Source: Chitinophagaceae bacterium (GTDB lineage Bacteria; Bacteroidota; Bacteroidia; Chitinophagales; Chitinophagaceae). From it: 5,611 nucleotides of DNA. Positions 1-5,609 of the stretch are shown piece by piece. How positions within the stretch are numbered: the first letter of the stretch is position 1; each line of letters starts with the position of its first letter. Below the pieces are notes generated by a model, which saw nothing but the letters and a program-made list of their open reading frames with translations, made no database searches and was not told the DNA's origin. The stretch is from NCBI GenBank assembly GCA_947472635.1, contig CANJDY010000197.1, forward strand, positions 1 to 5,611, read 5' to 3'. The position numbers and the translations under genes are program-made.

Positions 1-238
1 CTCCCTCCTTATTTCAGATGAGCTAATGATTCAATGTGGAAAAGAAATTGTGCTCAATACATTTGATCAAAACAGGATTTTTTTTGGTATCAAACAAACC
101 CTCAGCAAATCCCTTTCGATGGATGCAGGCTATATGATGATCGTTCAGCAAAAATCCTCAGGATACCAATACGACAAGAACCATACCTTACGCTGCTTTT
201 TTTATTTCACTCCAAATTGGTATCGACCTGCCAACTGA
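1..238 (+). CDS. DUF2490-family outer-membrane protein, C-terminal fragment
   Basis: This is the 3' end of a gene that starts outside the window. The frame is open from base 2 and gives 78 residues before TGA at 236-238. The visible part resembles the C-terminus of DUF2490 proteins, which are predicted Bacteroidota outer-membrane beta-barrels of unknown function. A 'SDELMI..GKEI' strand is followed by 'FDQNRIFFGI', 'LSMDAGYMMIVQQ', and a closing 'NHTLRCFFYF' strand. Polar and hydrophobic residues alternate as in barrel strands, and the near-terminal aromatic run is typical of a C-terminal beta-signal. The internal ATG at 26 is not the start, because the upstream codons fit the family and stay open to the edge. 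No conserved catalytic residues are visible. The family call rests on pattern memory; a generic outer-membrane barrel is the main alternative. Confidence 0.7.
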   Translation, partial: SLLISDELMIQCGKEIVLNTFDQNRIFFGIKQTLSKSLSMDAGYMMIVQQKSSGYQYDKNHTLRCFFYFTPNWYRPAN

Positions 239-309
239 GGCTGATCCACTGTATAAAATCACATTTATTTTAATTATTTAAAAAAAAATGATAGCTTCAA
301 TTTTCAACA

Positions 310-331
310 CGGCCTTTTTTTTAAAAGGCCG
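310..331. terminator. Weak hairpin downstream of the DUF2490 gene
   Basis: A perfect 9-bp stem, CGGCCTTTT (310-318) against AAAAGGCCG (323-331), has a TTTT loop and lies 72 nt after the upstream stop codon. No T-run follows the stem; the Ts sit in the stem and loop, so it is not a canonical intrinsic terminator. Its position between two plus-strand genes makes a transcript 3' end the likeliest role. The rest of the 239-442 spacer is AT-rich, with no convincing TAnnTTTG promoter box or short gene. Confidence 0.35.
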
Positions 332-442
332 GTCTAATTTCATGGGATTGCTGATTACATTCTCTTCAGAAATGAAGCGTTCAATAACTTAAAGCTTCCT
401 TCTTAAATAATTAAACACAAAAAACGATTTTAAATCTTTCTT

Positions 443-2278
443 ATGATGTATCCTCCAAATCAGTTAAGAACTGTAGTAAAAACAATTCACCTGCTTCTAG
501 CATTGTTTTGCTGTCAATTGCTTTCGGCACAAATCAAAATTAACCTCAACTCCTTACAAGATTTTGATAATGCAGGGGCCAACTGGCATATTGCCGGTGA
601 TGTTCAAGCAGATATTAATAAAAGTCATTCGCTTCATTTTACTCCGGGAGTAGGCGTATTGGTAAACCTTCCAGATTCAAGTGCCCGCAAGGACTTGTTT
701 ACCAATTTCAAACATGGAGATGTGGATATTGAACTCGATTGCCTGATGGCCAAGGAGTCCAACTCTGGCATTTATCTTCAGGGCAGGTATGAACTCCAAT
801 TGCTGGACAGTTGGGGAGTTTTGAACCCCCGCTCTTCAGATATGGGAGGCATTTACGAAAGAATTGACGGCAAAAGACCAGTGGGACAAACAGTTTTTGA
901 CGGACGTGCTCCCAGACAAAATGCATCCAAGGCACCCGGCTTATGGCAGCATTTTAAAATCTCCTTTCAAGCCCCCCGTTTTGTAAATGGCATCAAAACC
1001 AAGAATGCTAAAATAGTAAGGGTTGAATTGAATGGTGTACTGATTCAAGAAAACATTGAACTCTCCGGCCCCACTGCAGGTGCTATTTCCAAAAAAGAAG
1101 TGGCAGAGGATGCGCTGCGCATACAAGGTGATCATGGACAGGTAGCATTTAGAAATATTGTGATTACAGATTTCAATCATCCAAAGCCAACTTTATCGGG
1201 GCTTAGTTTTAGTGCCTATAAAGGAAAGTTCGAAAATGAACCTACTCTGGCAACTTTGAAACCTTTTCTACAAAAGAGTGCTCCTCTCCTAACTGTTAAT
1301 TTGGAAGGAATACCCAAAAATAATTATCTACTGCGTTATACAGGTACACTTACTATCCATGAAACTGGAGAATATAACTTTGACCTTAACGCTAAAGGAG
1401 GCCCCGTTTCAATTAGCATTAACCATTCCTTCCTTTACCCTTACGAAAGAAAAAATGGTAATGCCACCATTCATTTACAAAAAGGTGAACTCCCTTTCGA
1501 GTTGATTTTTTCAAAATATTTTGCTTCTGAAACCCCCTCATTGATCCTTAGGATGAATGGACTTGGAATTAGAGATTTTGTAATCAGTGATCCCAGTTCA
1601 GTAGCAAATAGTCCTCAAGGAGATCCTGTACTGATAGATGCGAAGGAAAATATAGTATTGCGGAGTTTTATAGACCTACCGGTGGGGAAAAGAGTGGTAC
1701 ATGCTGTCAATGTAGGTAGTCCCGAAAAAATTCATTACACTTTTGATATGGACAATGGAATGGTTGTACAAGCTTGGAGGGGCGATTTTTTGGATGCTAC
1801 TCCTATGTGGATAGGCAGAGGCGATGGGTCGTCGAAACCACTGGGTGCTGTTCAGTATTTTGGAGCTCCTTCCTTTGCACTTAACCAGCTAGCCAATACA
1901 AATACGGCTTGGAATTCAGATACCGCTGGTACTGGGTTTCAGCCCAAAGGGTATGTGCTGGACGAAACCAACAGACCTTCCTTTACCTACAAAATGTATG
2001 GATCAACCGTAACCGATATAACCAGGGTACTGGAAAATAGACAGGGGATTCAGCGTGCCATACAACTCAAAAATAGCGTTGCCAACCTTTATGTTCACTT
2101 GGCAACTGCAACCAAAATTGAAGAACTATCAACCGGGTTTTACCTCATAGACGATCATGCTTATTATATTAAAATTGACGATGCAGGTAACGCAAAACCA
2201 CTGATACGGGAACAGAAGGGGCAAAAAGAACTGCTCGTTCCTATTCAATCTTCACTCACCTATTCTATTCTTTTTTAA
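443..2278 (+). CDS. Exported DUF1080 (3-keto-disaccharide hydrolase) / PA14-like three-domain protein
   Basis: The product has 611 residues, with a hydrophobic signal segment at 11-29 and probable cleavage near 'LLSA|Q' (29-30), so it is exported. Residues about 31-243 form a DUF1080 domain (PF06439, a concanavalin-like fold often labelled glycoside hydrolase 16-like). Its hallmarks are 'SNSGIYLQGRYELQLLDS' (106-123), 'DMGGIYE' (133-139) and 'ALRIQGDHG..AFRNI' (224-239). Residues about 255-385 look like a PA14 carbohydrate-binding module: 'GEYNFDL', a glycine-rich turn, then 'ATIHLQKGELPFEL'. Residues about 395-611 are a third domain I cannot assign; it contains 'HAVNVGSP' and 'WRGDFLDATPMW'. 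DUF1080 members act on 3-keto-glycosides, so cleavage or binding of an oxidised sugar is inferred here. The start at 443 has no Shine-Dalgarno, as is usual in Bacteroidota; ATG at 446 is equally possible. It is the first gene of an operon, 13 nt before the propeller-cytochrome gene. Confidence 0.85.
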   Translation: MMYPPNQLRTVVKTIHLLLALFCCQLLSAQIKINLNSLQDFDNAGANWHIAGDVQADINKSHSLHFTPGVGVLVNLPDSSARKDLFTNFKHGDVDIELDCLMAKESNSGIYLQGRYELQLLDSWGVLNPRSSDMGGIYERIDGKRPVGQTVFDGRAPRQNASKAPGLWQHFKISFQAPRFVNGIKTKNAKIVRVELNGVLIQENIELSGPTAGAISKKEVAEDALRIQGDHGQVAFRNIVITDFNHPKPTLSGLSFSAYKGKFENEPTLATLKPFLQKSAPLLTVNLEGIPKNNYLLRYTGTLTIHETGEYNFDLNAKGGPVSISINHSFLYPYERKNGNATIHLQKGELPFELIFSKYFASETPSLILRMNGLGIRDFVISDPSSVANSPQGDPVLIDAKENIVLRSFIDLPVGKRVVHAVNVGSPEKIHYTFDMDNGMVVQAWRGDFLDATPMWIGRGDGSSKPLGAVQYFGAPSFALNQLANTNTAWNSDTAGTGFQPKGYVLDETNRPSFTYKMYGSTVTDITRVLENRQGIQRAIQLKNSVANLYVHLATATKIEELSTGFYLIDDHAYYIKIDDAGNAKPLIREQKGQKELLVPIQSSLTYSILF

Positions 2279-2291
2279 ATTACCCATTTTT

Positions 2292-4211
2292 ATGAAATCA
2301 TATCCATTCAATATTTCAACGATGCTTGCTAAATATTTCCTAGTTACTTTGGCAGCAGTTTTTTATATGCAAGCGCATGTTATTGCACAAGAATCAGCCA
2401 AGGAAGAAGATTTTTTCAAGATCAATAAATTACGAGCTCCTGAAGGAACCATTCTGGAAGTTGGCGGCCTTTGCACCATGCCAGATGGTAATCTTGCTAT
2501 AAGTACCCGACGGGGGGATGTTTTTATTGTTGAAAACCCCACTAGCACGAAGCCTTTTTTCAGAAAATTTGCTTCCGGCTTACACGAAGCACTAGGAGTT
2601 GCTTACAAAAACGGATCGCTTTATGTTGCCCAACGCGGTGAACTTACCAGGCTTTACGACTCCAATATGGACGGCAAAGCAGATATATATGAAACCATTT
2701 ATTCTTGGCCGCTTTCTGGTAATTACCATGAGTACAGTTATGGCCCTAAAATAGCGGCCGATGGGTCTTTCTATGTAACCCTTAACCTTGCTTTTGGAGA
2801 CGCTTGGTGGTCAGGAAGCAGCTTTGTTCCTTGGAGAGGATGGGCGCTTCATATTTTTGAGGATGGAAAGATGGAACCCTGGGCAACCGGACTTCGCTCC
2901 CCCTGCGGTATCAGCATGATCGATGACCAATTGTTTTACACCGATAACCAAGGCGACTGGGTTGGATCAGGCAGTATTATGCCCATCAAAAAGGGTGCTT
3001 TTTTAGGCAATCCGGGTGGTTTGGTATGGACCAATTTGCCCAACTCTCCTTTACAACTTACGCAACAAGATATCTTTAGCAAAATAAATCCACGGATCGA
3101 ATTTGATACGAAAGGCAAACGGGAAAAACCAGAAAATGTTGAAAATGAAAAATTTAAAACATTGTTTGAAATAAAAAAAGATGTTCCGCAATTACAGTTA
3201 CCCGCCGTTTGGTTGCCCCATGGAATTTTGGGAGTTTCCAATTCGGAGATTGTGAAAATACCCAAAGGTGTTTTTGGTCCATTTGAAGAACAATTATTGG
3301 TTGGTGACCAGGGGGAAAGTAAAATTTCTCGAGTCTTCATGGAAACAGTAAAGGGTGAATTACAAGGATGCGCTTGGGATTTCAGAAGTGGTTTTCAATC
3401 AGGCGTTTTACGGATGAGTTGGGCCAATGATGGCACTCTGTTTGTGGGCGAAACCAATCGTGGATGGGGTTCTGCAGGCGATGCCAGAGAAGGCTTACAA
3501 CGCCTTTCTTGGAATACGCTCCTGCCATTTGAAATGAAAACCGTAAAAGCAATGCCCGACGGTTTTGAAATAGAATTTACCAAACCGGTGGATAAGAAAA
3601 AAGCAGCTAACCTTTCGGCCTATGCGGTAGAAAGTTTCATTTATAAATACCAGCCTGTTTATGGAAGTCCTACACAAAATATTCAGAAATGCCCAGTAAA
3701 GGGGGTGAAAGTTTCAGAAGATGGCTTGACGGTGCGCATTGTCGTAGGAGGCCTTCGTAAATATTACATTCATAAAATAACCTTGGATGGAATTCGCGAA
3801 CAAGAGAACTCCTTTTCATTGGTTCATCCTACCGGTTATTATACACTCAATAATATTCCAGATGGCGCTTCCTTATCAATGAAGGAGGTAAGTACCACAA
3901 ATACGGCAAAGGAGGTAGCCATCACTGCCAAGCCTACTAAGGGCAAATTAACCTATGAAGACATTCAACCCTTGCTAATCAAAAATACTTGTGTGGCCTG
4001 CCACAATCCCGAAAAAAGGCAGGTGGGTCCGGGATTCATTGATGTTGCAAAAAGAAATTACTCTGTTGAGAAAATAATGCAGCTGATAAAAAATCCACAG
4101 CCTAAAAACTGGCCCGATTATTCAACACCAATGGCACCCATGACACAGGTTTCTGCATCGGATGCACGAAAAATTGCTACCTGGATTAATTCACTTGACG
4201 ATAATAAATAA
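2292..4211 (+). CDS. Exported sorbosone/glucose dehydrogenase-like propeller fused to cytochrome c
   Basis: The product has 639 residues. The signal segment is about 13-32, with likely cleavage near 'VIA|Q'. Met11 (2322) is an alternative start giving a more usual signal peptide. Residues about 42-405 are a beta-propeller of the sorbosone/PQQ-glucose dehydrogenase type, with blade motifs 'MPDGNLAISTRRGDVFIVEN' (63-82), 'SYGPKIAADGSFYVTLN' (149-165), 'ATGLRSPCGI' (198-207) and 'VGETNRGWGS' (385-394). Residues 123-134 form an EF-hand-like loop (D123, N125, D127, G128, D131, E134). Residues about 410-520 are a beta-rich linker domain. Residues about 551-637 are a class I cytochrome c: haem site C567-V-A-C570-H571, with M614 in 'PMAPM' as probable sixth ligand (M617 is the alternative). 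Likely role (inferred): periplasmic oxidation of a sugar or alcohol with electrons passed to the fused haem. The cofactor of the propeller cannot be decided from sequence. It lies 13 nt after the DUF1080 gene and 4 nt before the TMEM220 gene. Confidence 0.85.
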   Translation: MKSYPFNISTMLAKYFLVTLAAVFYMQAHVIAQESAKEEDFFKINKLRAPEGTILEVGGLCTMPDGNLAISTRRGDVFIVENPTSTKPFFRKFASGLHEALGVAYKNGSLYVAQRGELTRLYDSNMDGKADIYETIYSWPLSGNYHEYSYGPKIAADGSFYVTLNLAFGDAWWSGSSFVPWRGWALHIFEDGKMEPWATGLRSPCGISMIDDQLFYTDNQGDWVGSGSIMPIKKGAFLGNPGGLVWTNLPNSPLQLTQQDIFSKINPRIEFDTKGKREKPENVENEKFKTLFEIKKDVPQLQLPAVWLPHGILGVSNSEIVKIPKGVFGPFEEQLLVGDQGESKISRVFMETVKGELQGCAWDFRSGFQSGVLRMSWANDGTLFVGETNRGWGSAGDAREGLQRLSWNTLLPFEMKTVKAMPDGFEIEFTKPVDKKKAANLSAYAVESFIYKYQPVYGSPTQNIQKCPVKGVKVSEDGLTVRIVVGGLRKYYIHKITLDGIREQENSFSLVHPTGYYTLNNIPDGASLSMKEVSTTNTAKEVAITAKPTKGKLTYEDIQPLLIKNTCVACHNPEKRQVGPGFIDVAKRNYSVEKIMQLIKNPQPKNWPDYSTPMAPMTQVSASDARKIATWINSLDDNK

Positions 4212-4215
4212 AAAA

Positions 4216-4605
4216 ATGAAAATAGCCAACCTGTTTTTCTGCCTTACGTTTGTGTTGTTTGCTGCACTGCAATACAATGACCCAGATCCCTATTTATGGA
4301 TACCCATTTATCTATTTGCTGCCTTCCTCTGCTGGAAAGCATCGAAAGGGGCTTTTCATCCAATTGCAACGCTGGTAGGTATTGTCTTTTTTACTGGTTA
4401 TGCTATCTATAAAATTTTTGACCCCAATGGTTTGCTAGATTGGATGAATCTGCACCATGCTGAAAATATTGCCGAAACGATGAAAGCTGAAAAACCTTGG
4501 GTGGAGGAAAGTAGGGAGTTTTTTGGGCTACTCATTATTATCACCGTGCTTTCAATCAATTATTTCCAATCAAGGAAGAAAATCAAAACAGAAAAACTTC
4601 CTTAA
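4216..4605 (+). CDS. TMEM220-family four-helix membrane protein
   Basis: The product has 129 residues with four predicted transmembrane helices at about 4-19, 26-41, 48-66 and 102-117. The family signature is the 'QYNDPDP' motif right after helix 1 (residues 19-25), followed by W28 and a conserved-looking 'EESREFFGL' (97-105) entering helix 4. These match the TMEM220 family (PF15071), found in bacteria and animals with no established function to my knowledge. The ATG at 4216 is chosen because it sits 4 nt after the upstream stop and begins directly with a helix. An in-frame ATG at 4162 would overlap the cytochrome gene by 50 nt and add a polar 18-residue leader unlike the family. The short spacing implies co-transcription and translational coupling with the dehydrogenase. 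An intrinsic terminator follows 43 nt after the stop. The C-terminal tail is lysine-rich, suggesting a cytoplasmic C-terminus. Confidence 0.85.
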   Translation: MKIANLFFCLTFVLFAALQYNDPDPYLWIPIYLFAAFLCWKASKGAFHPIATLVGIVFFTGYAIYKIFDPNGLLDWMNLHHAENIAETMKAEKPWVEESREFFGLLIIITVLSINYFQSRKKIKTEKLP

Positions 4606-4648
4606 CAATGAGGGCTATCAATTTTATCTTTCACCGGAATACGGGTAC

Positions 4649-4681
4649 AAAAAAAGGAGCCAACGAATTGGCTCCTTTTTT
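4649..4681. terminator. Bidirectional intrinsic terminator of the three-gene operon
   Basis: A perfect 8-bp stem, GGAGCCAA (4656-4663) against TTGGCTCC (4668-4675), has a CGAA tetraloop. It is flanked by A7 (4649-4655) and T6 (4676-4681), which extend the pairing. The T-run follows the stem on the plus strand, and the A-run gives a T-run on the minus strand, so it can stop transcription both ways. It lies 43 nt after the TMEM220 stop. Confidence 0.9.
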
Positions 4682-5046
4682 ATTATAACATAGTCGCAGG
4701 ACTTTGTAGGTTGCGCATTAGTTAGTCATCATTCCGCCCCAAAACGCTAGACAGGCCTAGGCAACCTTCCGTAAAAGCCTTTTAATCAATCGTTTTACGA
4801 GATGACATCTTTTTTTTGGGAGATGACATCTCCCAAAAAAAAGATGTCATCTCGGCCCGCCACCCCCTAACATCGCCAATGCGAAATAGATGTAACCGTT
4901 CATGATATGACAGTAAGTCATTTGGGCAAATTTGATTCCTTCCATACAATCGATGCAATTGAATCAATACACTATACTATTAGCTGGAGTTTTTGGGGGA
5001 AGGTTTTGACTGAAAACTGTATAGTTGACAATGGGCCACCAATGAA
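4682..5046. other. Gene-free intergenic stretch between operon and tRNA region
   Basis: No open frame here has a credible start, composition or family resemblance. The left part (4690-4797) contains only a long-range 7-bp inverted repeat, AGGTTGC (4708-4714) with GCAACCT (4761-4767), and a second one, CGTAAAA (4770-4776) with TTTTACG (4793-4799), that runs into the large palindrome. The middle holds the 57-nt palindrome. The right part (4907-5046) has several nested inverted repeats leading to an intrinsic terminator. I see no TAnnTTTG promoter box on the plus strand. Confidence 0.6.
4798..4854. repeat. Perfect 57-nt palindrome with three internal copies of a 12-nt motif
   Basis: Two 28-nt arms (4798-4825 and 4827-4854) are exact reverse complements around a single central A at 4826. 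From the outside in, each arm has CGAGATGACATC, an eight-base T tract (A tract in the right arm), then GGGAGATG. The 12-mer GAGATGACATCT occurs at 4799-4810 and 4820-4831, and inverted at 4842-4853. Each copy contains its own small palindrome, AGATG-N-CATCT. As RNA it could form one long hairpin of about 27 bp with a GAC triloop. No T-run follows on either strand, so it does not look like an ordinary terminator. It could be a REP/MITE-like repeat, a protein-binding site or a transcript-end structure; function is unknown. Confidence 0.9.
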
Positions 5047-5087
5047 AATGCCTTACAAACAAAAAATTTGCAAGGCATTCTTTTTTT
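4907..5087 (+). ncRNA. Possible small structured RNA ending in an intrinsic terminator
   Basis: This is a speculative call. Moving 5' to 3', mutually compatible stems can be drawn: ATGAC/GTCAT (4907-4911 with 4917-4921), TTGATTC/GAATCAA (4932-4938 with 4961-4967), and ACTATAC/GTATAGT (4971-4977 with 5019-5025) enclosing GTTTT/AAAAC (5003-5007 with 5013-5017). A terminator hairpin with a T7 tail follows. The terminator points along the plus strand although no plus-strand gene precedes it, which suggests a non-coding transcript. The 5' end is not defined, no consensus promoter was found, and no known RNA family was recognised. Short stems can arise by chance in AT-rich DNA. Confidence 0.25.
5047..5087 (+). 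terminator. Intrinsic terminator, plus-strand oriented
   Basis: The stem AATGCCTT (5047-5054) with AAGGCATT (5072-5079), one A/C mismatch, then CAAA (5056-5059) with TTTG (5067-5070), has an A-rich 7-nt loop and is followed by C and T7 (5081-5087). On the minus strand the hairpin also lies just past the tRNA-Leu 3' end, but only a weak TTTC tract follows there. It may therefore serve tRNA-Leu as well, less efficiently. Confidence 0.75.
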
Positions 5088-5091
5088 AACG

Positions 5092-5177
5092 TACTCGGGA
5101 ACGGAATTGAACCGTCACTCGCCTTACAGCGAACAGGATTTTAAGTCCTGCGTGTCTACCAATTCCACCACCCGAGT
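5092..5177 (-). tRNA. tRNA-Leu (anticodon UAA)
   Basis: An 86-nt type II tRNA. The acceptor stem ACTCGGG (complement of 5171-5177) pairs perfectly with CCCGAGT (5093-5099), and the discriminator A is opposite 5092. The D-arm contains the typical TGGTGGAATTGGTAGACAC. The anticodon stem is CAGGA/TCCTG with loop CTTAAAA, and the anticodon TAA is opposite 5141-5143. A long variable arm (TCGC/GCGA stem) and T-arm GACGG-TTCAATT-CCGTT follow. It reads UUA codons, and UUG by wobble. The 3' CCA is not encoded (the next bases are CGT). The first pair is A-U rather than the common G-C. It lies downstream of tRNA-Gly in the same orientation, separated by a terminator, and I found no clear promoter of its own. 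Confidence 0.97.
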
Positions 5178-5186
5178 GTAACAAAA

Positions 5187-5199
5187 TCGGCAAGGCCGA
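5187..5199 (-). repeat. Second small hairpin between the tRNA genes
   Basis: TCGGC and GCCGA (5187-5191 and 5195-5199) form a 5-bp GC-rich stem with a 3-nt loop, followed on the minus strand by TTTTG. It lies between the strong terminator and the tRNA-Leu 5' end. It may be a back-up terminator or a structure used in tRNA 5' processing. Confidence 0.4.
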
Positions 5200-5205
5200 C
5201 GGTAG

Positions 5206-5231
5206 AAAAAAAATCCCGACGAATCGGGATT
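5206..5231 (-). terminator. Intrinsic terminator between tRNA-Gly and tRNA-Leu
   Basis: On the minus strand the stem AATCCCGA pairs with TCGGGATT across a TTCG tetraloop (5212-5219, 5220-5223 and 5224-5231 on plus). A run of eight Ts follows directly (opposite 5206-5213, overlapping the stem end). It begins 4 nt after the encoded CCA of tRNA-Gly, so it should end the tRNA-Gly transcript. Confidence 0.85.
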
Positions 5232-5235
5232 AGTT

Positions 5236-5311
<76 letters not shown>

Positions 5312-5344
5312 TTGAATAATAAGATCTTTTTTTATTGCGGATTG

Positions 5345-5374
5345 CAAAAATAGGGATTGTAACGACAATACAAA
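5345..5374 (-). promoter_or_regulatory. Bacteroidota-type promoter for tRNA-Gly
   Basis: On the minus strand, TTTG (opposite 5371-5374) is followed after 18 nt by TATTTTTG (opposite 5345-5352), an exact match to the -7 consensus TAnnTTTG of the Bacteroidota primary sigma factor. The tRNA-Gly 5' end lies 33 nt beyond the -7 box, leaving a short leader of about 25-30 nt to be trimmed by RNase P. The promoter lies between the 67-aa gene's stop codon and the tRNA. Confidence 0.75.
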
Positions 5375-5378
5375 ACTT

Positions 5379-5582
5379 TTATTTGTACTGCGGATTGTAT
5401 AAAGTATTTTCGGGAACAGTTACTTCCGGTTTCCCTTTATACCGATGGCTATACATCCCCATGCAACTTCCCAAAATAAATGCTACCACCAAAAAAATCT
5501 GGCAAAACCAAAGAAAGCGGGAGGAAGACACCCAATTATGAGCGAAATCCTTGTGTTTATTGTCGATTACTTCGTATTCCAT
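5379..5582 (-). CDS. 67-aa single-helix membrane protein of unknown function
   Basis: I do not recognise this protein. It has a charged, polar N-terminus (residues 1-21, 'MEYEVIDNKHKDFAHNW'), one hydrophobic segment at about 23-44 rich in aromatic and aliphatic residues, and a short basic, proline-containing tail (45-67) ending 'LYNPQYK'. This suggests a single-pass inner-membrane protein. A lipobox-like 'LGSC' (37-40) is present, but 36 residues before it is long for a lipoprotein signal. The ATG at 5582 is supported by a -7 promoter box about 20 nt upstream, and the stop at 5379 falls just before the next promoter. This neat packing between two promoters favours a real gene over the overlapping plus-strand frame, which has only a TTG start. 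There is no Shine-Dalgarno, as in the other genes here. Confidence 0.65.
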   Translation of the reverse strand: MEYEVIDNKHKDFAHNWVSSSRFLWFCQIFLVVAFILGSCMGMYSHRYKGKPEVTVPENTLYNPQYK

Positions 5583-5601
5583 AATATGCTATTTGCGTGT
5601 G

Positions 5602-5609
5602 CAAAAATA
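5602..5609 (-). promoter_or_regulatory. Promoter -7 box for the 67-aa gene
   Basis: TATTTTTG on the minus strand exactly matches TAnnTTTG and is identical to the tRNA-Gly box, including the following CA. It ends 19 nt before the ATG, so the leader would be only about 10-15 nt. The -33 element would fall outside the window and cannot be checked. Confidence 0.55.

Noticed and set aside
708..1180. Two minus-strand open frames (75 and 79 codons) inside the DUF1080 gene
   Set aside because: They lie wholly antisense to a well-supported coding region, with no family resemblance or promoter.
2363..3677. Several minus-strand open frames (60 to 134 codons) inside the propeller-cytochrome gene
   Set aside because: They are shadows of a long conserved gene; composition is low-complexity Ser/Pro/Cys typical of antisense frames.
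4162..4215. Upstream in-frame ATG extending the TMEM220 gene by 18 residues
   Set aside because: It would overlap the cytochrome gene by 50 nt and prepend a non-family polar peptide. The ATG at 4216 starts directly with helix 1 at normal operon spacing.
4798..4854. Reading the palindrome as a CRISPR repeat or insertion-sequence end
   Set aside because: There is no regular spacer array, no transposase gene and no flanking target duplication visible nearby.
4782..4967. Minus-strand 61-codon frame across the palindrome
   Set aside because: It owes its repeated 'MTS/MSS' stretches to the palindrome and resembles no protein.
4907..5089. Plus-strand 60-codon frame ending in FFF
   Set aside because: It reads through the terminator hairpin and its T-run to reach a stop, and has no recognisable domain. 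A non-coding interpretation is better.
5335..5541. Plus-strand 68-codon frame opposite the 67-aa gene
   Set aside because: It has a TTG start and overlaps the tRNA-Gly promoter. The minus-strand frame has an ATG and a consensus promoter box.
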